DNA of 64,000 bases from Pontibacter aquaedesilientis (lineage in GTDB: Bacteria > Bacteroidota > Bacteroidia > Cytophagales > Hymenobacteraceae): contig NZ_JACXAJ010000004.1 in assembly GCF_014773225.1 (NCBI RefSeq), positions 274,642 to 338,641 of the forward strand, written 5' to 3'. Below are positions 25,781 through 35,508 of this stretch, one piece after another. Below the pieces are notes generated by a model. It made no database searches, was not told the origin of the DNA, and worked only from the letters and a program-made list of their open reading frames with translations. A program made the translations under genes and the position numbers. Numbering within the stretch: position 1 is the stretch's first letter; each line of letters opens with the position of its first letter.

Positions 25781-27211
25781 ATGAATTCATTCAATACTTT
25801 TACAAACCAACACCCGCCTGAACAAGAGACAGGCCCGGTAGCCATAAAGGAACTGCTCCAGCGGCAACGTGATTTTTTCGCCGGAGGCCATACCGTGGAT
25901 CTGGCTTTCCGGAAATCTCAATTGCGCTTGCTCTTGCAGGCGATCAAGTCGCACGAGCAGGAACTGATGGATGCCATGTATGCAGACTTCCGCAAACCGG
26001 CCTTCGAGACATATACCACCGAGGTAGGTTTCGTGGAAATGGAATTACAGCTCGTTCTGAAAAAATTGGAGAAGTGGTCCAGACCCCGGCGTGTCAGCGA
26101 AACTTGGCTCAACTTCCCGGCTAGTAGCCACATCTATTCCCAACCGTATGGTGTAGCGCTCATCATTGGTCCCTGGAACTACCCGCTGCAGTTGGTTCTC
26201 AATCCGCTTATCGGAGCCATGGCTGCCGGCAACTGCGCCATCGTTAAACCGTCCGAGTTGGCACCTGCCACCTCTGCCGTAATTAGCAGGCTGATCAATA
26301 CCACTTTCAACCCGGCCTATGTGGCGGCTTTGGAAGGAGGCGTTTCTACTACCAGGAATTTACTGGCCCAACGGTTCGATTACATTTTTTTCACGGGCAG
26401 TACACAGGTCGGGCGACTGGTCATGAAAGCTGCCGCCGAGCACCTCACTCCCGTCACGCTGGAGCTGGGCGGCAAGAGCCCTGCCATCGTGGCCGAAGAC
26501 GCTGATCTAGGCCTGACTGCCCGGCGCATTGCGTGGGGCAAATTCATGAACGCCGGCCAGACCTGTGTGGCCCCGGACTACGTGCTGGTGCAGGAACAGG
26601 TGAAAGACGAACTGATCGAGCAACTGCGGATCGCCATCACCCAGTTTTATGGGCCCGAGCCGGAAGCCAGCACCGACTTTGCCCGCATCATCAACGACCG
26701 GCATTTTCAGCGGCTCAGCAATTACCTGCAAGACGGATTGGTGCGCATCGGCGGACAGACCAACCCAGCCAGCCGCTACATATCCCCCACCGTGCTCGAC
26801 CAGATAACCTGGAGCCAACCAGTCATGCAGGAAGAGATTTTTGGCCCCATTCTGCCAATTCTCACCTATAGCAAATTGAACGAAGCCATCGAGCAGGTCA
26901 ACACCGGTGAAAAACCGCTGGCACTCTATTTCTTTTCCAGTAACAAACATCAACAGGACTGGGTACTTGAGCAGGCACATTTTGGGGGTGGCTGCATCAA
27001 CGATACTATGTCGCACTTGGCCAACCCCAACCTACCATTCGGAGGAGTCGGGGAGAGCGGAATTGGCAGCTACCATGGCCAGTCGAGTTTCGATCTTTTT
27101 TCGAACCAGAAGAGCGTTGTGCGCCGTGGCACCTGGCTGGACATTCCGTTGCGCTACCCCCCATACGGCAATCGTTTGAAGCTTATCCGAAAGGTTTTCA
27201 AGTGGTTGTGA
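25781..27211 (+). CDS. Aldehyde dehydrogenase, class 3-like
   Basis: NAD(P)-dependent oxidation of an aldehyde, probably aliphatic, to the acid. At 476 aa it has the length and pattern of the ALDH3/fatty aldehyde group: GPWNYPLQLVLNPLIGAMAAGN, KPSELAPATSAV, FFTGSTQVGRLVM (cofactor), VTLELGGKSPAIV (general base Glu), FMNAGQTCVAPDYVL (catalytic Cys) and the late PFGGVGESGIGSYHG. The C-terminal tail is basic and moderately hydrophobic (RLKLIRKVFKWL), which may give membrane contact as in fatty aldehyde dehydrogenases. It stands alone, with a stem-loop after it. Confidence 0.93.
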   Translation: MNSFNTFTNQHPPEQETGPVAIKELLQRQRDFFAGGHTVDLAFRKSQLRLLLQAIKSHEQELMDAMYADFRKPAFETYTTEVGFVEMELQLVLKKLEKWSRPRRVSETWLNFPASSHIYSQPYGVALIIGPWNYPLQLVLNPLIGAMAAGNCAIVKPSELAPATSAVISRLINTTFNPAYVAALEGGVSTTRNLLAQRFDYIFFTGSTQVGRLVMKAAAEHLTPVTLELGGKSPAIVAEDADLGLTARRIAWGKFMNAGQTCVAPDYVLVQEQVKDELIEQLRIAITQFYGPEPEASTDFARIINDRHFQRLSNYLQDGLVRIGGQTNPASRYISPTVLDQITWSQPVMQEEIFGPILPILTYSKLNEAIEQVNTGEKPLALYFFSSNKHQQDWVLEQAHFGGGCINDTMSHLANPNLPFGGVGESGIGSYHGQSSFDLFSNQKSVVRRGTWLDIPLRYPPYGNRLKLIRKVFKWL

Positions 27212-27239
27212 GCACACTTGCACACGGTTGATAGTTAAT

Positions 27240-27274
27240 ATGGAGCGGGTGGTTTTATATACTGCCCGCTCCAT
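27240..27274 (+). terminator. Stem-loop after aldehyde dehydrogenase
   Basis: ATGGAGCGGG (27240-27249) and CCCGCTCCAT (27265-27274) form a perfect 10-bp GC-rich stem 29 bp after the stop codon. There is no T-tract after it, so it may be a weak terminator or an mRNA-end stabilising hairpin. Confidence 0.5.
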
Positions 27275-27328
27275 GTATATAATTGCGCGAATGCTCCGTA
27301 TATGAGGGCAGGACACTTTATACGAACT

Positions 27329-27724
27329 ATGGAAAACCTGATAGAATACCTGGACGAATCACTCATTCCGCTGGAAGAAAAAGTAAAGGAATATCTGCAC
27401 ATCGAACGCGACATCCGGCTGCTGGAAGTAGAGTTGCTGTCACTGCAAAGCATCAAGCCTGACTTCAACCCGGAACAGCACGGTCTGGAGCACAGCACCG
27501 ACAAAGATCAGCAAGGCAGCACACTCAACGACAAGGAGCAGAAAATGGTGGAGCTGTTGGATAAGTACAGGCAACTGCAACAGGAGGTGATTGCCATACT
27601 GCCCGAGAAGAACAAGTTTGTGGAGTTGAACCTGGGCTATGGCCCCAGTCTGGTCGGTTATTTTACAATAGACCCCGAAACGCATATTGCGCTCGAAGAA
27701 CCTGTGCTTCGCGTAGTACACTAA
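27329..27724 (+). CDS. Hypothetical protein, mostly helical
   Basis: Protein of 131 aa, not recognised. The first 90 residues are rich in Glu, Lys, Leu and Gln with heptad-like spacing (EEKVKEYLHIERDIRLLEVE, then KEQKMVELLDKYRQLQQEV), suggesting a coiled coil or long helices; the end (LNLGYGPSLVGYFTIDPETH) looks like a short beta part. No signal peptide. The ATG at 27329 is preferred over an ATG nine codons earlier that would add an unhelical MRAGHFIRT lead. It precedes the CNNM gene by 68 bp in the same direction. Confidence 0.6.
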   Translation: MENLIEYLDESLIPLEEKVKEYLHIERDIRLLEVELLSLQSIKPDFNPEQHGLEHSTDKDQQGSTLNDKEQKMVELLDKYRQLQQEVIAILPEKNKFVELNLGYGPSLVGYFTIDPETHIALEEPVLRVVH

Positions 27725-27792
27725 ACTCAGTTCTGATCCGGAAGGTATAGCAGACGCTATACACCCACATTTTCTCACCAATAAATGACCTC

Positions 27793-28854
27793 ATGGGCTT
27801 ACTCATTTTATACTTATCTATTGCGCTCGTCTTTTCCTTTTTATGCTCCCTGCTGGAAGCTGCTCTTCTTAGTATCACCCCTTCGCATGTGAGCATCACA
27901 GCGCAGGAAGACCCCGCGCTCGGCAAACATCTGCAGGAGTTTAAAGACAACATCGACCGTCCGCTTGCCGCCATCCTCACCGTCAACACCTTTGCGCATA
28001 CCATCGGCGCGGCAGGTGTGGGTGCACAGGCGCAAATCATCTGGGGAGAAGAGTATTTATCTATTATCTCTGCCGTCCTCACCATCATCATCCTTATTTT
28101 TTCGGAGATCATACCGAAGACACTCGGGGCTAATTACTGGAAGCAGCTTACCCCTTTCACGGTCACCACGCTGCGCATTATGATCTACTCGCCTCTTTAT
28201 CCACTTATCATTCTGTCACAGTTCATCACCAAGCGGCTGAAACGGGACAAGAACAAGAGTGTGCTGAGTCGGGCTGACTTCACCGCCATGGCAGAGATCG
28301 GCATAAAAGAAGGCATCTTCAAACGCGGTGAATCCCAGATTCTGCGCAATGTCCTCCGCTTTAACCAGATCCTGGTTCGCCATGTCATGACGCCCCGAAC
28401 GGTGATATATGGTGCACAGGAAGAAATGACCATCCTCGACTTTTTCAAGCAAGCCAAAACGCTGCGCTTCTCTCGTATACCGCTTTATAAGAACAGCTTG
28501 GATGACATACACGGCTATGTATTGAAAGATGACGTGCTGTCCAAACTCATAGACAACCAGGGTAGCCAGCCGCTCAGCAGCATCCGACGCGATATTGAAG
28601 TGGTTACCGAGTACATGCCTATACCTGAGTTGTTCAGCCGTTTGCTCAAAGAGCAGAACCATATTGCGCTCGTAGTGGATGAGTATGGGGGCACGGCTGG
28701 TATTGTCACTATGGAGGACATCATTGAGACACTGCTCGGCATGGAGATCATGGATGAAATGGACAACGTGGAAGACATGCAGAAATGGGCCCGCGAAAAC
28801 TGGGAAAAACGGGCAAAGGGAATCGGTTTCAAAATAGAGGAAAACCCTAAATAA
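27793..28854 (+). CDS. CNNM/hemolysin-family transporter with CBS pair
   Basis: Protein of 353 aa: DUF21/CNNM membrane domain (1-175; about four hydrophobic segments, LLEAALLSITPSHV, ILIFSEIIPKTLGANY) followed by two CBS domains (about 200-325; VRHVMTPRTVIYGAQ, FSRIPLYKNSLDDIHGYV, VVDEYGGTAGIVTMEDIIE). The family is linked to Mg2+ or Co2+ export and resistance. The C-terminal CorC_HlyC domain of the longer members is lacking, so this is the short form. A strong bidirectional terminator follows. Confidence 0.92.
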   Translation: MGLLILYLSIALVFSFLCSLLEAALLSITPSHVSITAQEDPALGKHLQEFKDNIDRPLAAILTVNTFAHTIGAAGVGAQAQIIWGEEYLSIISAVLTIIILIFSEIIPKTLGANYWKQLTPFTVTTLRIMIYSPLYPLIILSQFITKRLKRDKNKSVLSRADFTAMAEIGIKEGIFKRGESQILRNVLRFNQILVRHVMTPRTVIYGAQEEMTILDFFKQAKTLRFSRIPLYKNSLDDIHGYVLKDDVLSKLIDNQGSQPLSSIRRDIEVVTEYMPIPELFSRLLKEQNHIALVVDEYGGTAGIVTMEDIIETLLGMEIMDEMDNVEDMQKWARENWEKRAKGIGFKIEENPK

Positions 28855-28877
28855 GTACCCCTTGGATAGGTGAATAA

Positions 28878-28923
28878 AACAAAGCCCTGCCACTTCGATG
28901 CTTGAAGTGGCAGGGCTTTGTTT
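28878..28923. terminator. Bidirectional terminator
   Basis: Perfect arms AACAAAGCCCTGCCACTTC and GAAGTGGCAGGGCTTTGTT around a 7-nt loop, between the convergent CNNM and aceA genes, with A- and T-rich flanks on both sides. Confidence 0.92.
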
Positions 28924-28966
28924 CAGGTATAGTCAAGGTATAGCCAAGGTATAAGCTCAGATTAAA

Positions 28967-30247
28967 TTAGTGAAATTGCTCTTCCTCTGTTGAGCCGACC
29001 AAAGCCGCAGTGGAAGCAGCGCCAGAAGTCACGGTATGCTGGATGGCGTCGAAATAGGCGGTTCCAACGAAAGCCTGGTGCTTCACAGCTTTAAAGCCAT
29101 CCTGCACGAGACCAAACTCACGCTCCTGTAACTCTGAATAACCCGCCATACCCCGTGCCTTGTAGGCTTTGGCCAGTTCGAACATGCTGGTATTGAGTGC
29201 ATGGAATCCGGCCAGCGTAATGAACTGAAACTTGTACCCCATCTGCGCCAACTCTTCTCTAAAAGTTTCCATTTCGGCTACACTCAGCTTGGCAGCCCAG
29301 TTAAAGGATGGGGAGCAGTTGTAGGCCAGCAGTTTACCTGGAAACTCTGCATGAATCGCCTCTGCAAAGTGACGGGCCTGCTCCAGGTCTGGTTTGGAGG
29401 TCTCCATCCAGATCAGGTCGGCATAGGGCGCATAGGCCAGGCCGCGGGCTATACCCTGCTCCAGGCCGCAGTTCACTTTATAAAAACCCTCACTGGTGCG
29501 CTCCCCCTTGATGATGAAAGCATGATCGCGTGGGTCAATGTCACTGGTGATCAGGTTGGCAGCGTCAGCATCTGTACGGGCTACCAGCAGGGTCGTAACA
29601 CCCATGACGTCCGCTGCCAGTCGTGCAGCCACCAATTTGTTGATGGCCTCCTGGGTAGGCACCAGCACTTTGCCGCCCAAGTGTCCGCATTTCTTGGCTG
29701 ATGAAAGTTGGTCTTCGAAATGCACCCCGGCAGCCCCTGCCTCAATCATCATTTTCATGAGCTCAAAGGCATTGAGGTTGCCGCCAAAGCCCGCCTCGGC
29801 ATCCGCCACGATCGGCACCAGCCAGTCTACCTCCCCCTCTCCGGTCACGCTTTGGATCTGGTCGGCACGAATAAGCGCGTTATTAATCTTTTTAATGACA
29901 TTCGGCACACTATCAGCCGGGTACAGGCTTTGATCCGGATACATATGCCCGGCCAGATTGGCATCTGCCGCCACCTGCCAACCGCTTAGATAGATGGCAT
30001 TCAGACCAGCCTGCACCTCCTGCACCGCCTGATTGCCCGTCATAGCTCCCAGCCCTGCCACGTACTCTTCGGAGTGTAGCAGCCGCCATAGTTTCTCGGC
30101 CCCGTTTCGGGCCAGGGTATACTCAATCTGCACAGAGCCCTGCAGTTTTACAACCTCATCAGCGGTATACGGTCTTTTTATACCTGCCCAGCGTGGGTTC
30201 ACTATCCAGTCATTCTGGATAGCCTGTATTTTTTCTGTCCTGTTCAT
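28967..30247 (-). CDS. aceA: Isocitrate lyase
   Basis: First enzyme of the glyoxylate shunt: isocitrate to glyoxylate and succinate. At 426 aa it is of the short bacterial type. Visible: [18 protein letters not shown] start, [13 protein letters not shown] region ([10 protein letters not shown]), the Mg-binding [11 protein letters not shown], and the catalytic loop [16 protein letters not shown] with Cys and His; later YNCSPSFNW. It lies downstream of malate synthase on the same strand, 131 bp apart, with a repeat-rich spacer between them; the two are probably co-regulated and may share a transcript. Confidence 0.96.
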   Translation of the reverse strand: MNRTEKIQAIQNDWIVNPRWAGIKRPYTADEVVKLQGSVQIEYTLARNGAEKLWRLLHSEEYVAGLGAMTGNQAVQEVQAGLNAIYLSGWQVAADANLAGHMYPDQSLYPADSVPNVIKKINNALIRADQIQSVTGEGEVDWLVPIVADAEAGFGGNLNAFELMKMMIEAGAAGVHFEDQLSSAKKCGHLGGKVLVPTQEAINKLVAARLAADVMGVTTLLVARTDADAANLITSDIDPRDHAFIIKGERTSEGFYKVNCGLEQGIARGLAYAPYADLIWMETSKPDLEQARHFAEAIHAEFPGKLLAYNCSPSFNWAAKLSVAEMETFREELAQMGYKFQFITLAGFHALNTSMFELAKAYKARGMAGYSELQEREFGLVQDGFKAVKHQAFVGTAYFDAIQHTVTSGAASTAALVGSTEEEQFH

Positions 30248-30249
30248 GA

Positions 30250-30379
30250 TAGTTTAAAAGTTAGAAAGTTTAGAAGTTTGGAAGTTTGGAAGGTGGAGAA
30301 GTTGGGAAGCCTATAGAGCTGAAAGTGAGGAGTTATTTCCTGTAAACTTTCTAACTTTCTAACTTCCCAACTTTCTAAC
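30250..30379. repeat. GTTAGAAA/GTTGGAAG-type heptamer repeats, imperfect inverted repeat
   Basis: The aceB-aceA spacer is made of short variations of AAGTTAGAAAGTTT and AAGTTTGGAAG on the left (30254-30290) and their complements (AAACTTTCTAACTTTC.., 30343-30379) on the right, so the whole spacer can fold into a long imperfect hairpin. It may end or weaken transcription between aceB and aceA, or protect one part of a joint mRNA. Confidence 0.75.
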
Positions 30380-31974
30380 TAATCCATGTACTTGTAAGCC
30401 GGAAGGGTGAGGAATTCGACGAAGCAGGTCGAGAGCACCAGTTCGGAGAAGAGTTGGGAGGCACGCTCGAAGTGGCAGTTCTTGAAGCGGGCAAGGCCTA
30501 CTTCTTCCTTAATGTTCTCCGTTTCCTCTTTTATGAGCCGCAGCACGCGCTCTTCTGTGATCGGTGTTCCATCATCGGTACTGGTATTGTTGTGATGCAA
30601 CCACTGCCATACCTGCGCCCGGGAAATTTCGGCAGTGGCGGCGTCTTCCATCAAGTTATGGATAGCGGCAGCGCCTGTGCCACACAGCCAGTTGCCCAGG
30701 TATAGAATGCCCACATTGATGTTGAGTCGTAGCCCAGCCTCTGTAATCTTACCGCCTTCGATGCTAAAATTGAGCAGATCTTCAGCCTTCACGTTTACCT
30801 CTTCGCGCAGCACTTCTTTTTGATGGGGCTTGTTGCCCAGCACCTTGTCAAATGCCTCACGCGCTACAGAAACCAAGCCAGGGTGTGCCACCCAGGTACC
30901 GTCGAAACCATTTTTAGCCTCAAAGTCCTTATCCGCTTTCACCTTCTCAAAGGCAGTTTTGTTCGCCGCCGGATCGTGCCGGTTGGGGATGAACGCTGCC
31001 ATACCGCCCATGGCATGTGCACCGCGTTTGTGGCAGGTCTTGACCAGCAGATCGGTGTAGGCTTTCATAAAAGGCACCTGCATTGTAATGGCCGTGCGGT
31101 CGGGGAATAGAATATCGGGTTGGTTGCGGAACTTCTTGATGGCACTGAAAATGTAATCCCAGCGACCGGCGTTCAGTCCGACGATGTGATTCCGCAGTTC
31201 ATACAGAATTTCCTCCATTTCAAAGGCCGCGGTAATCGTCTCGATCAGCACGGTTACTTTGATCGTGCCAACAGGTATACCCAAGGCTTCCTGCGCTGCA
31301 ACAAACACCTCGTTCCAGAGCCTGGCCTCCAAGTGACTCTCCAGCTTAGGCAAGTAAAAGTAAGGACCAGAACCCCGGGCAATCAACTCTTTGGCATTAT
31401 GGAAAAAGGACAGGCCGAAATCGAACAGGGATGCTGAAATTGGCTTCCCCTCCACCAGCAAATGCTTCTCGGGCAGGTGCCAACCCCTTGGCCGCACTTT
31501 GAGCAGGGCCACTTTCTCCTTCAGTCTGTATACCTTGCCATTCTGGTATTCAATGTTTCGCCTGACAGCGTCGCGCAGGTTAATCTGACCCAGCACCACA
31601 TTTTCCCAAGTGGGGGAGTTTGCATCCTCAAAGTCTGCCATAAACACATCGGCGCCGGAGTTGAGAGCGTTTATCACCATTTTTCGGTCTACCGGTCCTG
31701 TAATTTCCACGCGGCGCAGCTGCAGGTCGTCAGGTATAGCCCCGATCCCCCAACTTCCTTCCCTAATCGCTGCTGTTTCCGGTAAAAATTGTGGAAACTC
31801 CCCGGAATCTATCCGCTTTTGGCGTTCGGCCCTATCCCGTAGCCGTTCTTCCCGGGTAGCATTAAACCGCTGGTGCAGCGTCTCCAAAAACTCAATGGTT
31901 TCCGGTGTCAGGATTTCTTCCATACCTTTCACTGGTTTTCCTACAACTTGGGCAGAGGTGGTCTCTAATATCAT
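30379..31974 (-). CDS. aceB: Malate synthase A
   Basis: Second shunt enzyme: glyoxylate plus acetyl-CoA to malate. The protein of 531 aa fits the malate synthase A form. Visible: [14 protein letters not shown] (metal and substrate contacts), [32 protein letters not shown] (catalytic region), [18 protein letters not shown], and [15 protein letters not shown]; the end LPAYKYMD is typical. It is the promoter-proximal gene of the aceB-aceA pair and is divergent from a RamB/ScfR-type regulator across a gap of about 150 bp. Confidence 0.96.
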   Translation of the reverse strand: MILETTSAQVVGKPVKGMEEILTPETIEFLETLHQRFNATREERLRDRAERQKRIDSGEFPQFLPETAAIREGSWGIGAIPDDLQLRRVEITGPVDRKMVINALNSGADVFMADFEDANSPTWENVVLGQINLRDAVRRNIEYQNGKVYRLKEKVALLKVRPRGWHLPEKHLLVEGKPISASLFDFGLSFFHNAKELIARGSGPYFYLPKLESHLEARLWNEVFVAAQEALGIPVGTIKVTVLIETITAAFEMEEILYELRNHIVGLNAGRWDYIFSAIKKFRNQPDILFPDRTAITMQVPFMKAYTDLLVKTCHKRGAHAMGGMAAFIPNRHDPAANKTAFEKVKADKDFEAKNGFDGTWVAHPGLVSVAREAFDKVLGNKPHQKEVLREEVNVKAEDLLNFSIEGGKITEAGLRLNINVGILYLGNWLCGTGAAAIHNLMEDAATAEISRAQVWQWLHHNNTSTDDGTPITEERVLRLIKEETENIKEEVGLARFKNCHFERASQLFSELVLSTCFVEFLTLPAYKYMD

Positions 31975-32036
31975 AACTATAATTTTACTGTGTTAAACTA
32001 TAACTTTTGATTTTATACGCGAACATTTATATTTTG

Positions 32037-32048
32037 GCGAATTTTCGC
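32037..32048. promoter_or_regulatory. Candidate operator between aceB and its divergent regulator
   Basis: GCGAA-TT-TTCGC is a short perfect inverted repeat in the middle of the AT-rich divergent gap (31975-32126); CGCGAA (32018-32023) and ATCGCAAAA (32079-32087) nearby resemble half-sites. Position suits binding by the XRE regulator encoded to the right. This is inference from layout and symmetry. Confidence 0.4.
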
Positions 32049-32126
32049 TAATTTAATTTTAGATGTTTTTAGGAAATAATCGCAAAAGACCGTTTATTGG
32101 TATTATATCCAGCAAAAACACTGAAA

Positions 32127-33608
32127 ATGAGGCTGCAAGAAGATGTTATCCGGCTCATACTTGGCCTAAAAATCAAGCAATTAAGGACAGATAAAAATAT
32201 TTCGCTGACAGACCTGGCTAACAAGACAGGAATATCTGTCTCTTACCTGAATGAGATCGAGAAGGGGAAAAAGCACCCCAAGCCGAGTAAGATCGCCGTT
32301 ATAGCCGATGTGTTGGGCGTAAACTACGATTACCTGGTTTCCCTTCAGCTCAGCAAACGCCTGCAGCCCGTAGGGGAACTGCTACGCTCCAATATTCTCT
32401 CGGAGCTGCCGCTGGAGCATTTCGGACTGGACATCAGTCGCCTGCTGGACTTGTTTGCCACTGCGCCTGCCAAGCTGAGTGCCTTCGTGAACACACTGCT
32501 GGAAATTTCACGCGCCTTTGACTTGCGGGTAGAGCAATTCTATTTCTCGGCGCTCCGCTCCTACCAGGAACTGCACGACAATTACTTTGAGGAGTTGGAA
32601 CTGGAGGTAGAGCGTTTTCTGGAGCATTACCAGCTTAGCCCGGATCAAACACCTTCTTACGAACAGCTGGCAGGTATACTCTCTACGGTATTTAACATAA
32701 ATATCGAAACGGAGACATGGAGTCAATATCCTGAATTGACTCCGCTGCGCTCCGTGTTCATACCGGGGGTGCAGCCGAGGTTGCTGCTCAACCCCAACCT
32801 AACAGAGCAGCAGCGCAGTTTTGCGGTGGCTCGCGAGATCGGGTTTCAGGCACTGCAGCTACAACCCAGACCTTATACCTCTACCTGGGTGCGGGTGGGC
32901 TCTTTCGAAGAAGTACTCAATAACCTGAAAGCCTCTTACTTTGCGGGAGCCCTGTTGCTGAACCGCGATCGTCTGGTGCAGGACCTGGAGGCGTTTTTTG
33001 AACAGCCAACCTGGCAGCCAAAGCTTTTGCTGCAGATTATGGAGAACTATCAGACCTCTCCCGAAACGTTCCTGCACCGGCTCACCTCGCTACTCCCCCG
33101 CTTCTTCAACATCAAACAGTTGTTTTTCCTGCGCTTTCACCACGATGCGGGGTCAGACAATTACTCCCTGACCAAAGAATTGCACCTGGCTGGTCTGCAC
33201 AATCCGCATGCCTCATTCCTGAATGAGCATTACTGCCGCCGCTGGGTTTCGCTGACCCTCTTTCAGGAGTTGGAGCAGCAGAAGCTGTCCGGCAACCTGC
33301 GCCAACCCCTAGTAGGTATACAGCGCTCCTCTTACATCAACTCTACCAACGAGTACCTGGTACTGGCACTGGCACAGCCCACCGAAAGTATGAACGGCAC
33401 CATCAGCATTGGCCTGCTGATCAACGAGAACCTTCGCCGCAAGGTCCGGTTTCTGAACGACCCGGCCATTTTGCAACGCCTCGTAAACGAGACCTGCGAG
33501 CGCTGCCCCGCCCTCGACTGCCTGGAGCGCGCCTCGCCCCCCTTGATTTTGGAGAAGCAGCAATGGCAAGAGAAAGTGGTGCAGACACTGGAGGTATTGA
33601 AGGACTAA
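32127..33608 (+). CDS. XRE-family regulator, RamB/ScfR type
   Basis: Transcription factor of 493 aa. The N-terminal helix-turn-helix (about 10-65) shows KIKQLRTDKNISLTDLANKT and SVSYLNEIEKGKKHPKPSKI. The central part corresponds to an ImmA/IrrE-like domain, but where that domain has HExxH this protein has FAVAREIGFQAL, so zinc peptidase activity is unlikely. The C-terminal part (ETCERCPALDCLERASPP) matches the cysteine-containing end of the short-chain-fatty-acid sensor family. RamB of Corynebacterium, of the same architecture, controls glyoxylate-shunt genes; divergence from aceB here suggests the same role. The frame opens at a TTG ten codons earlier; the ATG at 32127 is chosen. Confidence 0.87.
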   Translation: MRLQEDVIRLILGLKIKQLRTDKNISLTDLANKTGISVSYLNEIEKGKKHPKPSKIAVIADVLGVNYDYLVSLQLSKRLQPVGELLRSNILSELPLEHFGLDISRLLDLFATAPAKLSAFVNTLLEISRAFDLRVEQFYFSALRSYQELHDNYFEELELEVERFLEHYQLSPDQTPSYEQLAGILSTVFNINIETETWSQYPELTPLRSVFIPGVQPRLLLNPNLTEQQRSFAVAREIGFQALQLQPRPYTSTWVRVGSFEEVLNNLKASYFAGALLLNRDRLVQDLEAFFEQPTWQPKLLLQIMENYQTSPETFLHRLTSLLPRFFNIKQLFFLRFHHDAGSDNYSLTKELHLAGLHNPHASFLNEHYCRRWVSLTLFQELEQQKLSGNLRQPLVGIQRSSYINSTNEYLVLALAQPTESMNGTISIGLLINENLRRKVRFLNDPAILQRLVNETCERCPALDCLERASPPLILEKQQWQEKVVQTLEVLKD

Positions 33609-33677
33609 AATCCTTCACTCCGGCTACACCTTTCGCTAAAAAGTCCTATCTTCGGGATTACATTCTTCACCCTGCCC

Positions 33678-35243
33678 ATGGCTCAGTTTAATTTCCGCCA
33701 GACAAGCGCCCAACAGGAGTTTCAGGCTCCGCTTTCGCTCTTCGAGCTGCACCAGCAGATTCGGGAGGAACTTGAAATGGCGTTTCCGGAAAGCTATTGG
33801 GTGGTGGCGGAAATCTCGCAGGTATCGCCGGACAGGCGCAAAGGCCACTGCTACCTCAACCTGGTGGACAAAGGCGACGACCCGCGCGGCGCTTTGCAGG
33901 CGCAGGCCCGGGCCACCATCTGGAGTGCCCGCTACCAAATGCTGGGGCGCTATTTTGAGGAGAAAACGGGGCAACCGCTCAAAGCCGGGCTCAAGATTCT
34001 TTTCCAGGCCAATGTGCGCTTCCATGAGCTGTATGGCATGAGCCTCGACATCGTGAACATCGATGCCAACTATACCATCGGCGACCTGGCCCGGCAACGG
34101 CAGGAAACCCTGAAGCGACTCGAGGCAGAAGGACTGTTGATAGCCAACAAAGCACTGCAACTGCCAATGGCACCGCAACGGCTGGCCATCGTTTCTTCCG
34201 CCTCAGCCGCCGGCTACCAGGATTTTATCCACCAACTGGGCAACAACGCCTATGGCTATACCTTCAGCACCACGCTGTTCCCCGCCATCGTGCAGGGCAA
34301 CGAGGCCCCAGCTTCCATTGCCAAAGCCATGGTACTGATTGCCAGGTATAGCCACCTGTTCGATGCCGTTGTGGTGATACGCGGAGGAGGCTCACAGACG
34401 GATCTGGGTTGTTTCGATGACTACAGGGTAGCAGCTGCCATTGGCCACTCGCCCCTGCCAGTGATAACAGGTATAGGCCACGAGCGCGATGAAAGCATTG
34501 CCGACCTGGTGGCGCATACCCGCCAGAAAACCCCGACCGCTGTTGCCAATTTCCTGATCGACCTGTGCCGGGAAGTGGAGGTAGAGGTCGTGAGTCTTTA
34601 TGACAGCATCTACATGCTCTCGGCCCAATCGCTGCGTTTGTCCACGGACAGGCTGGAGCGGCAAAGCCTGAAGCTCTCGAACCTGACCAATGGCTACCTG
34701 CAAAAAGGCCGCGAACGGCTGGAGCATTTTTCCAAAAGCCTGCTGCTCAAGCCCAAGAATTTCCTAGATAGCCAGAAACACCTGCTGCGTGACAAAGAAC
34801 AGCTGATCAGGGCCTATACCAAAGACCTGCTGCACCTGCGCGGCAAGGAACTCGGTGAGCTGACCCTTTGTGTGGAAGGTATAGGGCAACGCTGGCTGCA
34901 CCTAAAGGAGCAAGACCTCATCAAATTGGTGCACTGCGTGGAGACCGAGGCTAAGGGCAAACTCAAGCGCAGCCAGATGGCTTTTGTAAAGCACAGCGAC
35001 CGGATACAGTATGGCGCCCAAAGAAGTTTAACCACAGACAAGCACCGGCTTGATATGCTGGAAGCACGCATTCAGGCCAACGACCCGGAAAAGCTGCTGC
35101 TGCGTGGCTATACCCTGACACTCATCAACGGGAAGATCATCAAGTACATGAACCAGGTGAAGGAGGGAGATGTAATGGAGACACGCCTGCAGGATGGCAG
35201 GGTGCATAGTTTGGTTGTAAACAAAGACAATAATGACGAATAA
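33678..35243 (+). CDS. xseA: Exodeoxyribonuclease VII large subunit
   Basis: Catalytic subunit of the single-strand exonuclease (521 aa; somewhat longer than the E. coli protein). Visible: N-terminal OB-fold region (SYWVVAEISQVSPDRRKGHCYLNL, 33-56), catalytic domain with IVSSASAAGYQDF, VVVIRGGGSQTDLGCFDDY and ITGIGHERDESIADLVAHTRQKTPTAVANFL-type core, then a long coiled-coil region (about 300-470) and a C-terminal domain with RGYTLTLINGKII. It overlaps the small-subunit gene by 11 bp, giving a normal xseAB pair. Confidence 0.95.
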   Translation: MAQFNFRQTSAQQEFQAPLSLFELHQQIREELEMAFPESYWVVAEISQVSPDRRKGHCYLNLVDKGDDPRGALQAQARATIWSARYQMLGRYFEEKTGQPLKAGLKILFQANVRFHELYGMSLDIVNIDANYTIGDLARQRQETLKRLEAEGLLIANKALQLPMAPQRLAIVSSASAAGYQDFIHQLGNNAYGYTFSTTLFPAIVQGNEAPASIAKAMVLIARYSHLFDAVVVIRGGGSQTDLGCFDDYRVAAAIGHSPLPVITGIGHERDESIADLVAHTRQKTPTAVANFLIDLCREVEVEVVSLYDSIYMLSAQSLRLSTDRLERQSLKLSNLTNGYLQKGRERLEHFSKSLLLKPKNFLDSQKHLLRDKEQLIRAYTKDLLHLRGKELGELTLCVEGIGQRWLHLKEQDLIKLVHCVETEAKGKLKRSQMAFVKHSDRIQYGAQRSLTTDKHRLDMLEARIQANDPEKLLLRGYTLTLINGKIIKYMNQVKEGDVMETRLQDGRVHSLVVNKDNNDE

Positions 35244-35496
35244 AGACATAAACAAAATGACTTACCGCGAAGCCACCCAGGAACTGGAGGAGATTCTGCG
35301 GGCTATTGAAAGCGACGCCGTAGACGTGGATGAACTAACCCAAAAGGTCCAGCGTTCCTCCCTGCTGATAAAATTTTGCAAGGATAAACTGCGCAGCGCC
35401 GAAAACGCCATCAACCAGGTGTTCAATGAGGAGAACTGCGAAGAGCCTGCCTCGAAGCCTGAGAAAGGCAGCAGTGGGAACGGAACTTTGTTTTAA
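35233..35496 (+). CDS. xseB: Exodeoxyribonuclease VII small subunit
   Basis: Helical subunit of 87 aa that binds the coiled coil of XseA. Visible: TYREATQELEEILRAIESD, DVDELTQKVQRSSLLIKFCKDKLRSAE and the family's DELxxxxxxxxxLxxxCxxKLxxAE pattern. Two starts are possible: the ATG at 35233 inside the xseA end, or the ATG at 35257 directly before TYREA, which would give 79 aa and no overlap. Confidence 0.93.
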   Translation: MTNKDINKMTYREATQELEEILRAIESDAVDVDELTQKVQRSSLLIKFCKDKLRSAENAINQVFNEENCEEPASKPEKGSSGNGTLF

Positions 35497-35508
35497 TAAG
35501 GTATAGCA

